Source: Spirochaetota bacterium
GTDB taxonomy: Bacteria > Spirochaetota > UBA4802 > UB4802
Assembly (NCBI GenBank): GCA_040756435.1
Contig: JBFLZD010000024.1
Coordinates: 1-54,047, forward strand
Direction of reading: 5' to 3'
DNA length: 54,047 nucleotides
Shown one piece after another: positions 34,150 to 43,346 of the stretch. The notes beneath the pieces are model-generated. The model saw nothing but the letters and a program-made list of their open reading frames with translations, searched no databases and was not told the origin of the DNA. Positions within the stretch are counted from its first letter, which is position 1. Each line of letters begins with the position of its first letter. Position numbers and translations under genes: made by a program.

Positions 34150-34700
34150 TGTTAAATATAGGCTCTGACCCCTTACAATAGTATCACCCCTCAGGGGTTT
34201 TATAGTAAATAATAGCATGTCATCCTGAACTATGTCCTGAATTTATTTCAGGATTGATTCAGTGTAGTCATCCTGAACGTGATTCAGGATCTCATTGGTG
34301 GGAACAAGAGATTCCGGATCAAGCCCGGAATGACGTATAGGCAACAAGTCATCCTGAACTTGATTCAGGATCCTTATAAGGCTCTGACCCCTTACAATAA
34401 TATCACCCCTTCGGGGTTTCATGATGATGTTTAGATAGTATGCTCTGACTCCACTAAGGATCTTACATATCTTCCTATCATTAAGGATTTGCCCCCTCAA
34501 AATCCCACTATCTTTCCAATAACTCAGCACACTCTGCATGCTCTGCGTGTTCCATCAGTTTGTTTCACACAAAGACCGCAGAGATGGGGAGGATGAGGCT
34601 CTGAACCCTTACAATAATATCAACCCTTCGAGGTTTGAATGATGTTGTGATGGGGTTGTGAAGATAATATGCTCTGACCCCATGTTTTTTAATTTTTTCA
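34150..34700. repeat. Cluster of GCTCTGACCCC motifs and interspersed palindromes
   Basis: The gap 34094-34807 has no gene on either strand. GCTCTGACCCC or a one-base variant occurs at 34162, 34381, 34442, 34598 and 34671. Three of these are followed by acaata(a/g)tatcacccc with a C/G hairpin, the same unit as in the tandem array at 3.5 kb. Between them (34225-34372), cctgaac.tgattcaggat and ccggatcaagcccgg form nested inverted repeats also seen at 24.3 kb. Confidence 0.8.
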
Positions 34701-34807
34701 TCAAAAAGTACAAAATTTTTCCCAATTCCTTTTAATTTTTTCCACCAAAAGCGTTGTATACAGTAGAAGCTTAATTTACCTATTATAACAAAACACGGAG
34801 GAATACT

Positions 34808-35404
34808 ATGGCACGGAAATTGCGTGTACAAATGCCCGGTCTTACCTATCACATCACTTCCCGCTGCATTGAGTGGCGAAATATGTTAGAAGAAGAGTAC
34901 TTTAAAGCCTGCTTTGTGGAAATTTTACGCAGAGCAAAAGAAAAATACCCGTTTAAGCTTATTGCCTACTGTATTATGGACAACCACATCCATTTGGTTA
35001 TTCACACGGTAGATGATGGAGCACCTATAGGACGCATTATGCAGTATATTAAGGCACGGTTTGCAGAACTGTATAATAAGGTAACCGGAAGGACTGGTCC
35101 TTTCTGGAATGAGCGGTATAAAGATAGCATTATACAATTTGCTAAAGATGGGTTTCACTATTTATTGTGGTTGTTGTGGTATTTGGCGTATAATCCGGTA
35201 CGGAAAAACCTATGCTCTGACCCCACTACATACCATTACAGCAGCATAAAAGCATATTTACAGGAGGATGCCGATGTAGGTGTGCCAATAGACCATCATG
35301 ATTACTTTGTACAGTTAGGGGAAACCTTTGCCAAGAGGGTGGCTTCGTTTATGCACTACGATGCAATATATCGCAAGCGGTATTCTATTGTAGGGTGGGT
35401 GTAA
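34808..35404 (+). CDS. REP-associated tyrosine transposase (RAYT, IS200/IS605-like Y1)
   Basis: 198 residues starting MARKLRVQMPGLTYHITSRCI, the usual RAYT beginning. The HUH metal motif is in YCIMDNHIHLVIHTV. GPFWNERYKDSII provides the likely catalytic Tyr. The conserved end block is LWYLAYNPVRKNLCSDPTTYHYSSIKAY. These single-strand-specific nucleases mobilise short palindromic repeats. Repeats with GCTCTGACCCC cluster in the 700 bp before the gene, and the gene itself contains TATGCTCTGACCCC at 35211-35224, coding for LCSDP. The gene is intact, with AGGAGG-like cggaggaat before its ATG. It stands alone without terminal repeats of its own. Confidence 0.9.
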   Translation: MARKLRVQMPGLTYHITSRCIEWRNMLEEEYFKACFVEILRRAKEKYPFKLIAYCIMDNHIHLVIHTVDDGAPIGRIMQYIKARFAELYNKVTGRTGPFWNERYKDSIIQFAKDGFHYLLWLLWYLAYNPVRKNLCSDPTTYHYSSIKAYLQEDADVGVPIDHHDYFVQLGETFAKRVASFMHYDAIYRKRYSIVGWV

Positions 35405-35454
35405 AAAAAATAATTGAAGCAACCACATTGCAAGAATGTAATAAAATGCAACTT

Positions 35455-36441
35455 CTAAATCTTATAATTTTCGTGATACCCTGCTGGTATATGATAATAT
35501 TTAAAAGGTTGTTGTAAAATTCTACTTGCTCTTGTTTCAGGATTATCAAAAAAGTCTTTTACTATTTCCATAAAGTTCAATGAGACACCATAATACAGGC
35601 TTCTATATGGCCCTTCATCAGTAACGTCTCCACTGCGATAATTTCGAGTGAAATATCCAAAATCAAGTTGAATATACCGTAAAAAGTCTGGTAGTTTTAA
35701 TCCTAAATTTTGAAGCCCTGCCAATCTGAAATTGAGGACAAATATTGCACCATTATAATCAGTAGTAAAGTTAATGGGTTTTTCATTCTGTTTTTTGTAA
35801 AAACGAGAAGTAGGTACATATTGCCAGCTATAGCCAATAAGGGAATCTAATGTTGGTGAATATTCCAGTATTACACCCAACGTAATCCCTGACAGGTCAG
35901 AAATTAAATCTTCATATGAGAAGCCATATTCACTGGTGTATGCATCCCCCACTTCTATCATAAGACCCAATGCAGCTGCTGTTGTAATTGAATAAAACCA
36001 TTTGGTATTTTTCCCATTTTCCGACCAATCATAATAATTATGCATAATCCTAAATGCTAAATAGTGTGAAAAAGCATGGCCAACTTTGTCAGCACCACCA
36101 TTGGCTGTATTCTGGCCAAAAAAACCTTCATGACGTACATGGAAACCGTCTTCTTCACCCCAATTCCATGTTGCCATGCCATATACTAATGTACCAACTG
36201 GGATGCCAATAAAAGCAACCAATGTATATGGTGTTGGCCAGTTATTTCCATTTGGTTGATCCATAGCATCTGGTGTATTTGTACTTATATCGTTGCTTAG
36301 CTGACTTATAACAATATCAGTGTTGGTAAATTCTTCCGGTTTCTGCGATAGTATGCTATTTCCTTTTGCAAATGTATAAGTTGTAAAATGTAATAAAAGT
36401 ATTATAGAAATTAGCTGAATTAGAATTATATGTTTTTTCAT
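35455..36441 (-). CDS. DUF2279-like envelope protein
   Basis: 328 residues from ATG 36441, with AGGGG just upstream; a TTG two codons earlier is less likely. Signal peptide to about residue 25 (HIILIQLISIILLLHFTTYTFA). The motif GGADKVGHAFSHYLAFRI followed by ALGLMIEVGDAYTSEYGFSYEDLISDLSGI is the DUF2279/YfiM signature, with conserved Asp-Lys-x-Gly-His. The C-terminal 130 residues (FTTDYNGAIFVLNFRLAGL, LDFGYFTRNYRSGD) look like outer-membrane strands. Its function is unknown; the family is predicted to be an envelope lipoprotein or hydrolase-like protein. It is transcribed toward the transposase gene. Confidence 0.8.
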   Translation of the reverse strand: MKKHIILIQLISIILLLHFTTYTFAKGNSILSQKPEEFTNTDIVISQLSNDISTNTPDAMDQPNGNNWPTPYTLVAFIGIPVGTLVYGMATWNWGEEDGFHVRHEGFFGQNTANGGADKVGHAFSHYLAFRIMHNYYDWSENGKNTKWFYSITTAAALGLMIEVGDAYTSEYGFSYEDLISDLSGITLGVILEYSPTLDSLIGYSWQYVPTSRFYKKQNEKPINFTTDYNGAIFVLNFRLAGLQNLGLKLPDFLRYIQLDFGYFTRNYRSGDVTDEGPYRSLYYGVSLNFMEIVKDFFDNPETRASRILQQPFKYYHIPAGYHENYKI

Positions 36442-36665
36442 TTTCAACCCCTAAAAATATGTTAAAGCCAGGCTATTCAATAAAAATTATACATAACAAT
36501 ATGAATTGTATCTCATATTGTAAAGAAAAAATATAAAAAAATGTTTTTTACCATTATTGAAAAATTGTTTTTAAATATGAAAAAGTAATATATTGAGATA
36601 ATCCATAAATAGTACAGCATTTTATATAATTTGGTGAGTATAAAAAAAGGATCAGAGCATAACAA

Positions 36666-37400
36666 TTATTGTTCTAAGACAGAAGTCATGATGGATTTAG
36701 TAGTATCCATCAATTCTTCAATTTTATCCTCAGTATACTGATTAATATTAATAGGTTTGTGAATATATAAATGAACAATTCCAGGAAATAGGTTAATTGT
36801 ATGTGCTGGCAATATTTTAGATGTTCCTACTATAGTTACAGGTAATATTGGAAGCCCCAAATCAAATGCCATTTTAAAAGCACCCTTTTTAAACTCACCA
36901 ACTTTTCCATCTTTACTGCGGGTACCTTCAGGGAAAAAAATTACCGAAGTGCCATTAACAATCTTCTTCTTAGCCTCATTCAGTGATGCTAATGCTCTTT
37001 CGGTATTTGACCTGTCAATAAAAATGTGCCCTACCTTCTCGCAACCAATGCCCAAACCTGGAACTTTCCTGAGTTCCTGTTTCATAACCCATTTAAAATC
37101 TATACCCAACCATCCATATAACACAAATACATCATAATGGCTTTGATGATTTGAGACAATAACATATGACTGTTGAGGATTAATATTCTCTCTTCCATGT
37201 ACCTTTACCAGCATAGGTGTCATATATCCATTAAGTCTTGACCATATGGCACCACATATATAACTGGCTATTTTGGGGTTTGTCAAAGGAACAAGAATAA
37301 TTGTCAAAAACCCAAAAAACAACGTTGATACAACCAGAAAGGGTAAAAATACAATCCATTTATAAGGTTGATATAAAACATAAAGAATTTTTTTTATCAT
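36666..37400 (-). CDS. 1-acyl-sn-glycerol-3-phosphate acyltransferase (PlsC-like)
   Basis: 244 residues. An N-terminal membrane segment (WIVFLPFLVVSTLFFGFLTII) is followed by the acyltransferase motifs: NHQSHYDVF (the HX4D catalytic pair), RSNTERALASLNEA, FPEGTRSKDGKVGEFKKGAF and LPILPVTIVGT. It would transfer an acyl chain to lysophosphatidate in the second step of phospholipid synthesis, or acylate another lysolipid. AAGGTGG lies upstream of the ATG. The gap on its 3' side (36448-36665) holds an inverted copy of the ATGCTCTGA motif at about 36650. Confidence 0.92.
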   Translation of the reverse strand: MIKKILYVLYQPYKWIVFLPFLVVSTLFFGFLTIILVPLTNPKIASYICGAIWSRLNGYMTPMLVKVHGRENINPQQSYVIVSNHQSHYDVFVLYGWLGIDFKWVMKQELRKVPGLGIGCEKVGHIFIDRSNTERALASLNEAKKKIVNGTSVIFFPEGTRSKDGKVGEFKKGAFKMAFDLGLPILPVTIVGTSKILPAHTINLFPGIVHLYIHKPININQYTEDKIEELMDTTKSIMTSVLEQ

Positions 37401-37514
37401 ACCACCACCTTAAAAAAACAATAGACATATTTTGAAATATTTAATTTTTTTTGCAACAAAATAAAATAATAACTACACCTTTATATTTATGTTTTTAACA
37501 ATTTTTATTTATAC

Positions 37515-37543
37515 TTTACTTGACAACTTTACATAAGTATAAT
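37515..37543 (+). promoter_or_regulatory. Candidate promoter of the DUF362 gene
   Basis: A consensus TATAAT at 37538-37543 is 17 bp from TTTACT (37515-37520); a TTGACA at 37520 is too close to serve the same box. The start codon is 72 bp downstream. The surrounding sequence is very AT-rich. Confidence 0.45.
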
Positions 37544-37614
37544 TGTTAATACAATAACAGGGTTGGGGCATAACTACATATAAAATAAATTTTTATCGAT
37601 ACATGAGGGATACT

Positions 37615-38928
37615 ATGAACCATATTGTTGCTCTGACCCAATACGATGCCAGGGGAAGTGTTAAAAAAGCCATAGAACTTTCCAGAGCATTTCACAATGT
37701 AAAACCATCTGATACAGTTTTTATTAAACCAAATATTGTATTTTGGGCAAAGGTTCCTTTCCCTAAATGGGGTGTTATTACTACTTCAACAGTAGTACAA
37801 GAGGTTGTCGAATTGTTGAACGATCAAGGTGTACATAATATTACTATTGGCGAAGGTATTGTAACACTCAAGCCAGGTGATACAGAAACCGCTACCCATG
37901 CATTCTACTATTTAGGGTATACTACATTAGCAAAACAATATGGTATAAAAGTAGTTAATATATTTGATAGACCATTTGAAAAAGTTTATTTAGATGATGA
38001 AATAGAAATAAGCCTGAATACCGATGCTTTACAATGCGATTTTTTAATAAATCTTCCTGTATTGAAAACGCATGCCCAAACCGTTGTGAGCCTTGGTCTT
38101 AAAAACTTGAAGGGGTTGCTAAATATAGCATCACGGAAAAAGTTTCATAATCCCGATGATAATAAAAATCTTCATTATATGATTGCAAAATTGCATACTC
38201 TTTTGCCAAAAGGAGCAACCATTATTGACGGGATATATACGCTTGAACGGGGTCCAGGTTTTGACGGAAAGCCTCAACGAAGCAATATTATCATTGCATC
38301 AGCCGATACACTTTCAGCAGACCTTGTAGGCAGTAAAGTACTTGGGCATGATCCACAAAGCATTCCCTATTTACACTTATCAGCAACACAACAAGGTAGA
38401 AAATCTGATTTATCTGATATAACTATTGTAGGGGAATCATTAGAATCTTTATCATCATATCACGAATATACCTTTCCTTATAACAAAGAAGGCACATTGC
38501 CTGAAAAATTGCATAAGATGGGGGTTATGGGTTTATCATATCCAAAATATGATACTACTATGTGTACCTATTGTGCAGCATTAAATGGTGCAGTACTTAC
38601 AGCCATAACTTTTGCATGGCAGGGAAAACCATGGAATGATGTTGAAGTACTCACTGGCAAAAAAATGCAACCTTCACCAGGTAAGAAATACACCATCTTG
38701 CTTGGCCAGTGTATGGTAAATTTGCATAAAAATAATTCAAGTATAAATGCAATTCCAGTTAAGGGATGCCCACCTGATCCAAAAGAAACAGTAAAGGCTT
38801 TACATAAGGCTGGCATTGAAGTCAATCCAATAATTTTTGAACATCTGGATATAGCACCCTCTTATTTTATGGAGCGATATAAAAACAAGCCAGAATATGA
38901 AGAGCAATTTTATATGATTCATTTATAA
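37615..38928 (+). CDS. DUF362-family protein
   Basis: 437 residues. ATG 37615 is selected because ATGAGGGAT just upstream provides the ribosome site; the earlier ATG at 37603 lies in that site. The family motifs are visible: VFIKPNIVFWAKVPFPKWGVITT, HNITIGEGIV, CDFLINLPVLKTHAQTVVSLGLKNLKGLL and ATIIDGIYTLERGPGF. The C-terminal third (MCTYCAALNG, VKGCPPDPKE) contains paired Cys rather than the ferredoxin cluster often fused to DUF362. Family members are implicated in redox or cofactor chemistry, but the reaction is undefined. It stands alone, 96 bp before the next gene. Confidence 0.85.
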   Translation: MNHIVALTQYDARGSVKKAIELSRAFHNVKPSDTVFIKPNIVFWAKVPFPKWGVITTSTVVQEVVELLNDQGVHNITIGEGIVTLKPGDTETATHAFYYLGYTTLAKQYGIKVVNIFDRPFEKVYLDDEIEISLNTDALQCDFLINLPVLKTHAQTVVSLGLKNLKGLLNIASRKKFHNPDDNKNLHYMIAKLHTLLPKGATIIDGIYTLERGPGFDGKPQRSNIIIASADTLSADLVGSKVLGHDPQSIPYLHLSATQQGRKSDLSDITIVGESLESLSSYHEYTFPYNKEGTLPEKLHKMGVMGLSYPKYDTTMCTYCAALNGAVLTAITFAWQGKPWNDVEVLTGKKMQPSPGKKYTILLGQCMVNLHKNNSSINAIPVKGCPPDPKETVKALHKAGIEVNPIIFEHLDIAPSYFMERYKNKPEYEEQFYMIHL

Positions 38929-39024
38929 TAGAATGCATATAAAGATGAATAAAGTTGATGCAATCAGAAAACAATTTTTATAAAAAGTTAGATTTTACAT
39001 TCTATGCAATAGTATGAGGTCAAG

Positions 39025-39666
39025 ATGGAAGACAGTGTAAAAAGAAACCCATTTACAGCGATATTTCAAAAATATTATGAAAAAACAATGTCAGATAGCC
39101 GTAGCAAAGAAATTGCAGAATACATTAAAGATTTTTTAACCATCAATGATGAAGAAATCATTAATGATATGCTTACCGAATTGCGCAATACATTAACAAT
39201 TTATACCTCAAAATTAAAAAATGAACACATACAGATAATAACACTTTTCATAGATGCACCAGATGATGAATATTTCATTCCATCAATAGTTTTGGCCTCG
39301 GCTTACAACAGTTATAAAATTAAAAACACATACTCAATACCATCACATCCATTGCTTCCTGGAACTGACAATCTGTATAAGCAGATTGAATTTGGTAAAA
39401 ATGTTTTTTCACAATTTGGCGGTTGCGATATCGATATGATATCAGATATCCTTTTTGATATGACATCTTTACCAGATATTGCCAACTCTGAGTTGTTCAG
39501 GCAAATGCAAACATTAGTAATAATAAAAATTCTTGAGCTTTTGTATAGCTCATGCATGTTGTTAATGAAAGGTGATGTATTTAAAAAATTGCCAAAAATT
39601 ATGCCCTTTGCCTTCTTTGCACATCTTGATGATAAGGAATATATACACATTGCTCCTTATGATTGA
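39025..39666 (+). CDS. Protein of unknown function, cytoplasmic
   Basis: 213 residues with no signal peptide or strong membrane segment. The first 80 residues are helical and charged (IAEYIKDFLTINDEEIINDMLTELR). The middle carries IITLFIDAPDDEYFIPSIVLASAYN. Helices then alternate with hydrophobic stretches to IMPFAFFAHLDDKEYIHIAPYD. I recognise no domain. It sits between the DUF362 gene and the membrane-bound AraC regulator and ends 30 bp before the latter, so the two may share a transcript. Confidence 0.65.
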   Translation: MEDSVKRNPFTAIFQKYYEKTMSDSRSKEIAEYIKDFLTINDEEIINDMLTELRNTLTIYTSKLKNEHIQIITLFIDAPDDEYFIPSIVLASAYNSYKIKNTYSIPSHPLLPGTDNLYKQIEFGKNVFSQFGGCDIDMISDILFDMTSLPDIANSELFRQMQTLVIIKILELLYSSCMLLMKGDVFKKLPKIMPFAFFAHLDDKEYIHIAPYD

Positions 39667-39696
39667 TAAGAGACCTTATTATTTTTATTATTTGCT

Positions 39697-40779
39697 ATGA
39701 ATGCATCTTTTGCCATTATCATTTTTGGTGCAATTTTTACCCTATTGCATGGCATTGAACAAATTACTGGAAGGGCTCACCGCACAAAAATTGACTATCT
39801 TACAGCTATCGTTATGGCTGATGTAGCTCTTATTCTATATAATCATGCAGTTATGGCAACAGATGGCCTTCAAAAACAACTATCGCTCATATTTTATTTA
39901 ACATCTATTTATGTAATTGGACCACTCAATTACTTATATTACTATTCTTTATTACATAATACCCTAACAATATCTATTCGTTTACTCAGTCATTTATTTC
40001 CAGCTATTGTTTTGTTTTGCATTGAATGTATGTATTATCTTTCACCTGCCCATGTTAAAGAAAATATCATATCTTCAATGTATACGCAAAGTATTAATGT
40101 TTTCAGTATTCTTCTTTTTTCAGGTGGAATACTATTTGTACTCTATCAGCTTTACTTTATCTATCAATGCAGTAAAGTTTTTAATGATGTTAAAATACGT
40201 AAAGGCTTATATTTAACATTAATCCTTGAATCAATTAACATTACAACCCCCATACCCATACTGCTGTGGCTTATCACAAAAAAGAACCATTACTATGCAA
40301 TTGCAGGATATATGACCATAGCTGTCATAGTAATTCTTTTTCTGACTAACCGACGATTCCCATTATTATTCCACAGAATAGCTGATGCTATACGAAATAA
40401 AAAATATGAAAGAAATTATTTATCAAATATTGACAAAGAATATCTGCACCAGCAGCTTTTGAATATAATGAAAAATGAAAAAATATATTTAGACCCAGAG
40501 ATTAATCTTGAAAGCATGTCCTTCAAACTCAATATAACCCCCCACCAATTATCACAATTTTTAAATGAATACTGCCATATGCGTTTCAATCATTTTGTAA
40601 ACAAATATAGAATTGAAGAAGCCAAGTATATACTTTCAAAGCATCCTGATGCAAACATCATATCAGTTGCGTATCACGTTGGTTTCAATTCAAAATCAAC
40701 ATTCAACAAAATATTTAAGCAATATACAGGAAAAACACCTTCTTCATATAAAGATAGTTTTAAAACTAACAATAATTAA
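39697..40779 (+). CDS. Membrane-bound AraC-family regulator
   Basis: 360 residues. The first ~225 residues contain about seven hydrophobic helices, for example FAIIIFGAIFTLLHGI, LFPAIVLFCIECMYYL and GYMTIAVIVILFLTN, as in other AraC proteins with a multi-helix sensor. The C-terminal ~95 residues are the double helix-turn-helix: LESMSFKLNITPHQLSQFLNEY and the family signature ISVAYHVGFNSKSTFNKIFKQYTGKTPSSYK. It probably senses a membrane-soluble or envelope signal and activates the genes downstream, which begin 121 bp later (acyl-CoA dehydrogenases and the decarboxylase-like gene). Confidence 0.9.
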   Translation: MNASFAIIIFGAIFTLLHGIEQITGRAHRTKIDYLTAIVMADVALILYNHAVMATDGLQKQLSLIFYLTSIYVIGPLNYLYYYSLLHNTLTISIRLLSHLFPAIVLFCIECMYYLSPAHVKENIISSMYTQSINVFSILLFSGGILFVLYQLYFIYQCSKVFNDVKIRKGLYLTLILESINITTPIPILLWLITKKNHYYAIAGYMTIAVIVILFLTNRRFPLLFHRIADAIRNKKYERNYLSNIDKEYLHQQLLNIMKNEKIYLDPEINLESMSFKLNITPHQLSQFLNEYCHMRFNHFVNKYRIEEAKYILSKHPDANIISVAYHVGFNSKSTFNKIFKQYTGKTPSSYKDSFKTNNN

Positions 40780-40900
40780 TTGTAATAAGATATTATTGTC
40801 TTACTATGTCCATTGTTATAACACAAGTCGACAACAGTACTATGTTATGATAGCATTTCAAATAAAATTATTATCACAATAATCTGGAGGAAAGTATATC

Positions 40901-42004
40901 ATGAGTACCCTGTCGCAGGCCAGCATTGATGAATTTGAACAATTAACTGCAAGCTTCTGTAAAAAGAGTTTATTGCACTACATAGACGAACACCATCCCG
41001 ATGGCAATTTCACTCTATTACCTTCCCTTATAGATGAAGCATGCGCTATCGGAATTATCGCAAAAGCAAACGCAAGCGCACCAGGTTATGACTACGGGGT
41101 ATGGGGTAAACAAACTATCGATTCAAAAGATGCCATACAAAGCTCCCTTATAATGCTAACTACATTGGCCAAAACATGCGCTTCTTTTGCATTTCTGGTA
41201 CACATACAGGGAATAGCATCCCATATTCTTATACGTAATACCATAAAAAACGATTATCACTATCCTTTGTTAATACTTTACGATGGCTTTTTCCCACCAT
41301 ATTATTCTTCATTACGGAACCCATCCAGGATACCCATCAATTATACAATAGAAAATAACTATCTCATTCATACTGGTACAGGATATGGATATAAACCTCA
41401 GTATGCAATAATGTGCATACCTGAAGCAACGGGATGGCACTGTATCTACTTTAACAATACCGAAACAATACTTTTTCAACCTTTAAAAACACTCGGTATT
41501 AGAGGATTAACCTACTGTGCCCGCTTTAACTCAAGAATTACACATACCGTGTCGGTTGATATAAAAACAATTGAATCATTGTTTGCATATTTCTGGCTTG
41601 GATTAGCAGCCATTGCAACAGGCATTGCACAGAGTGCATATCAAAAGGCAATTGAATATGCTGGGGAGCGCTACCAGCGTGGAAGTTTGATAAAAAACAT
41701 TGAATCAGTTCAGATGCTTCTTGGAAATGCTAAAGCCAGTATTGAAGCTTCAAAAAGAGCACTTTTTACATTTGAATTGGGCGATAGTTCATTGATATTA
41801 AACCATGCTGCTCAAACCAAGCTTACTGCAACCACCCTCTGCAGTCAGGCTGTTACTGATTGTCTTCAGGTATTTGGTGGTTACGGTTACATGGAAGACT
41901 TTGGCATAGAGAAAAAGTTTAGAGATTGTATCACACTACAAACAATCGGTGGTTCACCATTCTTTATGAAACAATTTATTGCCCAGATGGAAATGGAGGA
42001 ATAG
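40901..42004 (+). CDS. Divergent acyl-CoA dehydrogenase-like protein
   Basis: 367 residues; CTGGAGGAAAG precedes the ATG. The C-terminal helical domain is clearly of the acyl-CoA dehydrogenase type: LAAIATGIAQSAYQKAIEYAGERYQRG, then DCLQVFGGYGYMEDFGIEKKFRD. The central beta domain is poorly conserved and lacks the usual TEPxAGSD segment. In place of the IYEGT motif, which carries the usual catalytic Glu, the sequence reads QTIGGSPFFM, with Gly at that position. It may use another base, catalyse different chemistry, or act as a partner subunit of the dehydrogenase encoded right after it (ATG 1 bp after this stop). Confidence 0.8.
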   Translation: MSTLSQASIDEFEQLTASFCKKSLLHYIDEHHPDGNFTLLPSLIDEACAIGIIAKANASAPGYDYGVWGKQTIDSKDAIQSSLIMLTTLAKTCASFAFLVHIQGIASHILIRNTIKNDYHYPLLILYDGFFPPYYSSLRNPSRIPINYTIENNYLIHTGTGYGYKPQYAIMCIPEATGWHCIYFNNTETILFQPLKTLGIRGLTYCARFNSRITHTVSVDIKTIESLFAYFWLGLAAIATGIAQSAYQKAIEYAGERYQRGSLIKNIESVQMLLGNAKASIEASKRALFTFELGDSSLILNHAAQTKLTATTLCSQAVTDCLQVFGGYGYMEDFGIEKKFRDCITLQTIGGSPFFMKQFIAQMEMEE

Positions 42005-42005
42005 C

Positions 42006-43328
42006 ATGTATACCGATAACTATCTGTCATTACGACATTCTAAGGAATCATTACCTATTTTGGGGAAATTGTTGGTTGATGGCAAATATCAGAGCCTGTG
42101 GGATTATGATACAACATTATTACCACGAAAAGTACGAAAATGGCGCAGGAGAGCCAAAACTTTTTCCCGGCTATATATACACCCACTTGCACCTGTAGTT
42201 GACAATAACCCGTATGATTTTGATCCACAACCACTAATAAAAGAAGCAACTCGCTGGGGATTCCAGACCATCATCATGCCTTTTCCATTTGGCAGTGCAG
42301 CACTGGTACCGTATTTACGCAGTACAACCTTACAGGTAGCTGTCATTGCTGAAGAATTTGCAACTGAATGCGGTGGGCTTGCACTTCTTTTGCTGGCACA
42401 TCACTTAGGTGTTGCACCACTTCTTTTAAGTGGACATATACCTACATGGTTAAAATTTTTACTTCCCATGTATATCAAGGGAGCATGGTTTGGAAAACCC
42501 ACAACCATGGCTTTTGCAATCACAGAGCCTGAAGCAGGGAGTGATGTTGAAGACAGTGTGGGAGCTAAAAATGCACACATCCAGGTAACGGCAACACCAG
42601 CTAAAGGCGGCTATCTTCTCAATGGCACAAAAATATTTATATCTGATGGTGCAATTGCTGACCAGGTGACTGTATTTGCAAAGATCAAAGGTGAGGGTGT
42701 GGATTCATGGACTTGCTTTTTAGTCAAAAAAGGCATGAAAGGCTTCAGTGTTGGCAGGCGTGAAAAGAAGATGGGGCAACGCGCTGCTGATGCAAGTGAA
42801 CTCATATTTGATAATGTCTTGGTCCCTAAGAGAAATGTAGTTGGGAAAGTAAGGGGTGGGTGGGCATTGAATCAAAATGTTTTAAACTACTCACGTCCTG
42901 TTGTTGCTGCAATGGCTTTGGGGCATGCTCGTGGAGCTTTTGAAAGAGCACTACACTTTTGCAATCACAATTACTATATGGGCAAAAAACGTATAGATTA
43001 TAAAGAGATTCAATATGAACTTGCTGATATGCTCATAAAGCTGGAATCAATAAGGATGACGATATGGCGTAGCTGCGCTCATTTCAGAGCTGTGCAATCA
43101 CTTTCATCTATTGCCAAGGTTTACGCGTCAGATATGGCCGTTGAAATATGCCAGCAGGCAATGGCAATCATGGGCGATGCAGGAATACACCACGATTATG
43201 GTGTTGAAAAATTCCTGCGTGATGCACGCTTAACGCAAATTTATGAGGGCACTAACCAGATTAACCGTTTTGCAATCATTGAACATCAGTGGACCACTGA
43301 TATTGCTATGGATTACAACAACTATTGA
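42006..43328 (+). CDS. Acyl-CoA dehydrogenase
   Basis: 440 residues from ATG 42006, chosen for GGAGG at 41996-42000; the frame is open further back inside the previous gene. Motifs: AITEPEAGSDVEDSVG for flavin/substrate contact, YLLNGTKIFISDGAIADQ, MGQRAADASELIFDNVLVP, and AMAIMGDAGIHHDYGVEKFLRDARLTQIYEGTNQI with the catalytic Glu in IYEGT. The N-terminal part is less typical. It introduces an alpha-beta double bond into an acyl-CoA and passes electrons to ETF. With the preceding divergent homologue it may form a heteromeric enzyme. Confidence 0.9.
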   Translation: MYTDNYLSLRHSKESLPILGKLLVDGKYQSLWDYDTTLLPRKVRKWRRRAKTFSRLYIHPLAPVVDNNPYDFDPQPLIKEATRWGFQTIIMPFPFGSAALVPYLRSTTLQVAVIAEEFATECGGLALLLLAHHLGVAPLLLSGHIPTWLKFLLPMYIKGAWFGKPTTMAFAITEPEAGSDVEDSVGAKNAHIQVTATPAKGGYLLNGTKIFISDGAIADQVTVFAKIKGEGVDSWTCFLVKKGMKGFSVGRREKKMGQRAADASELIFDNVLVPKRNVVGKVRGGWALNQNVLNYSRPVVAAMALGHARGAFERALHFCNHNYYMGKKRIDYKEIQYELADMLIKLESIRMTIWRSCAHFRAVQSLSSIAKVYASDMAVEICQQAMAIMGDAGIHHDYGVEKFLRDARLTQIYEGTNQINRFAIIEHQWTTDIAMDYNNY

Positions 43329-43346
43329 TTTTATAGGAGGAGCATA

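Noticed and set aside
34243-34852. Minus-strand open frames before the RAYT gene
   Set aside because: They consist of repeat DNA, with no start site or recognisable protein pattern.
40901-42004. Treating the divergent acyl-CoA dehydrogenase-like gene as a pseudogene
   Set aside because: The frame is intact, it has a good ribosome site and its stop is followed after one base by the next start codon, so it is likely expressed.
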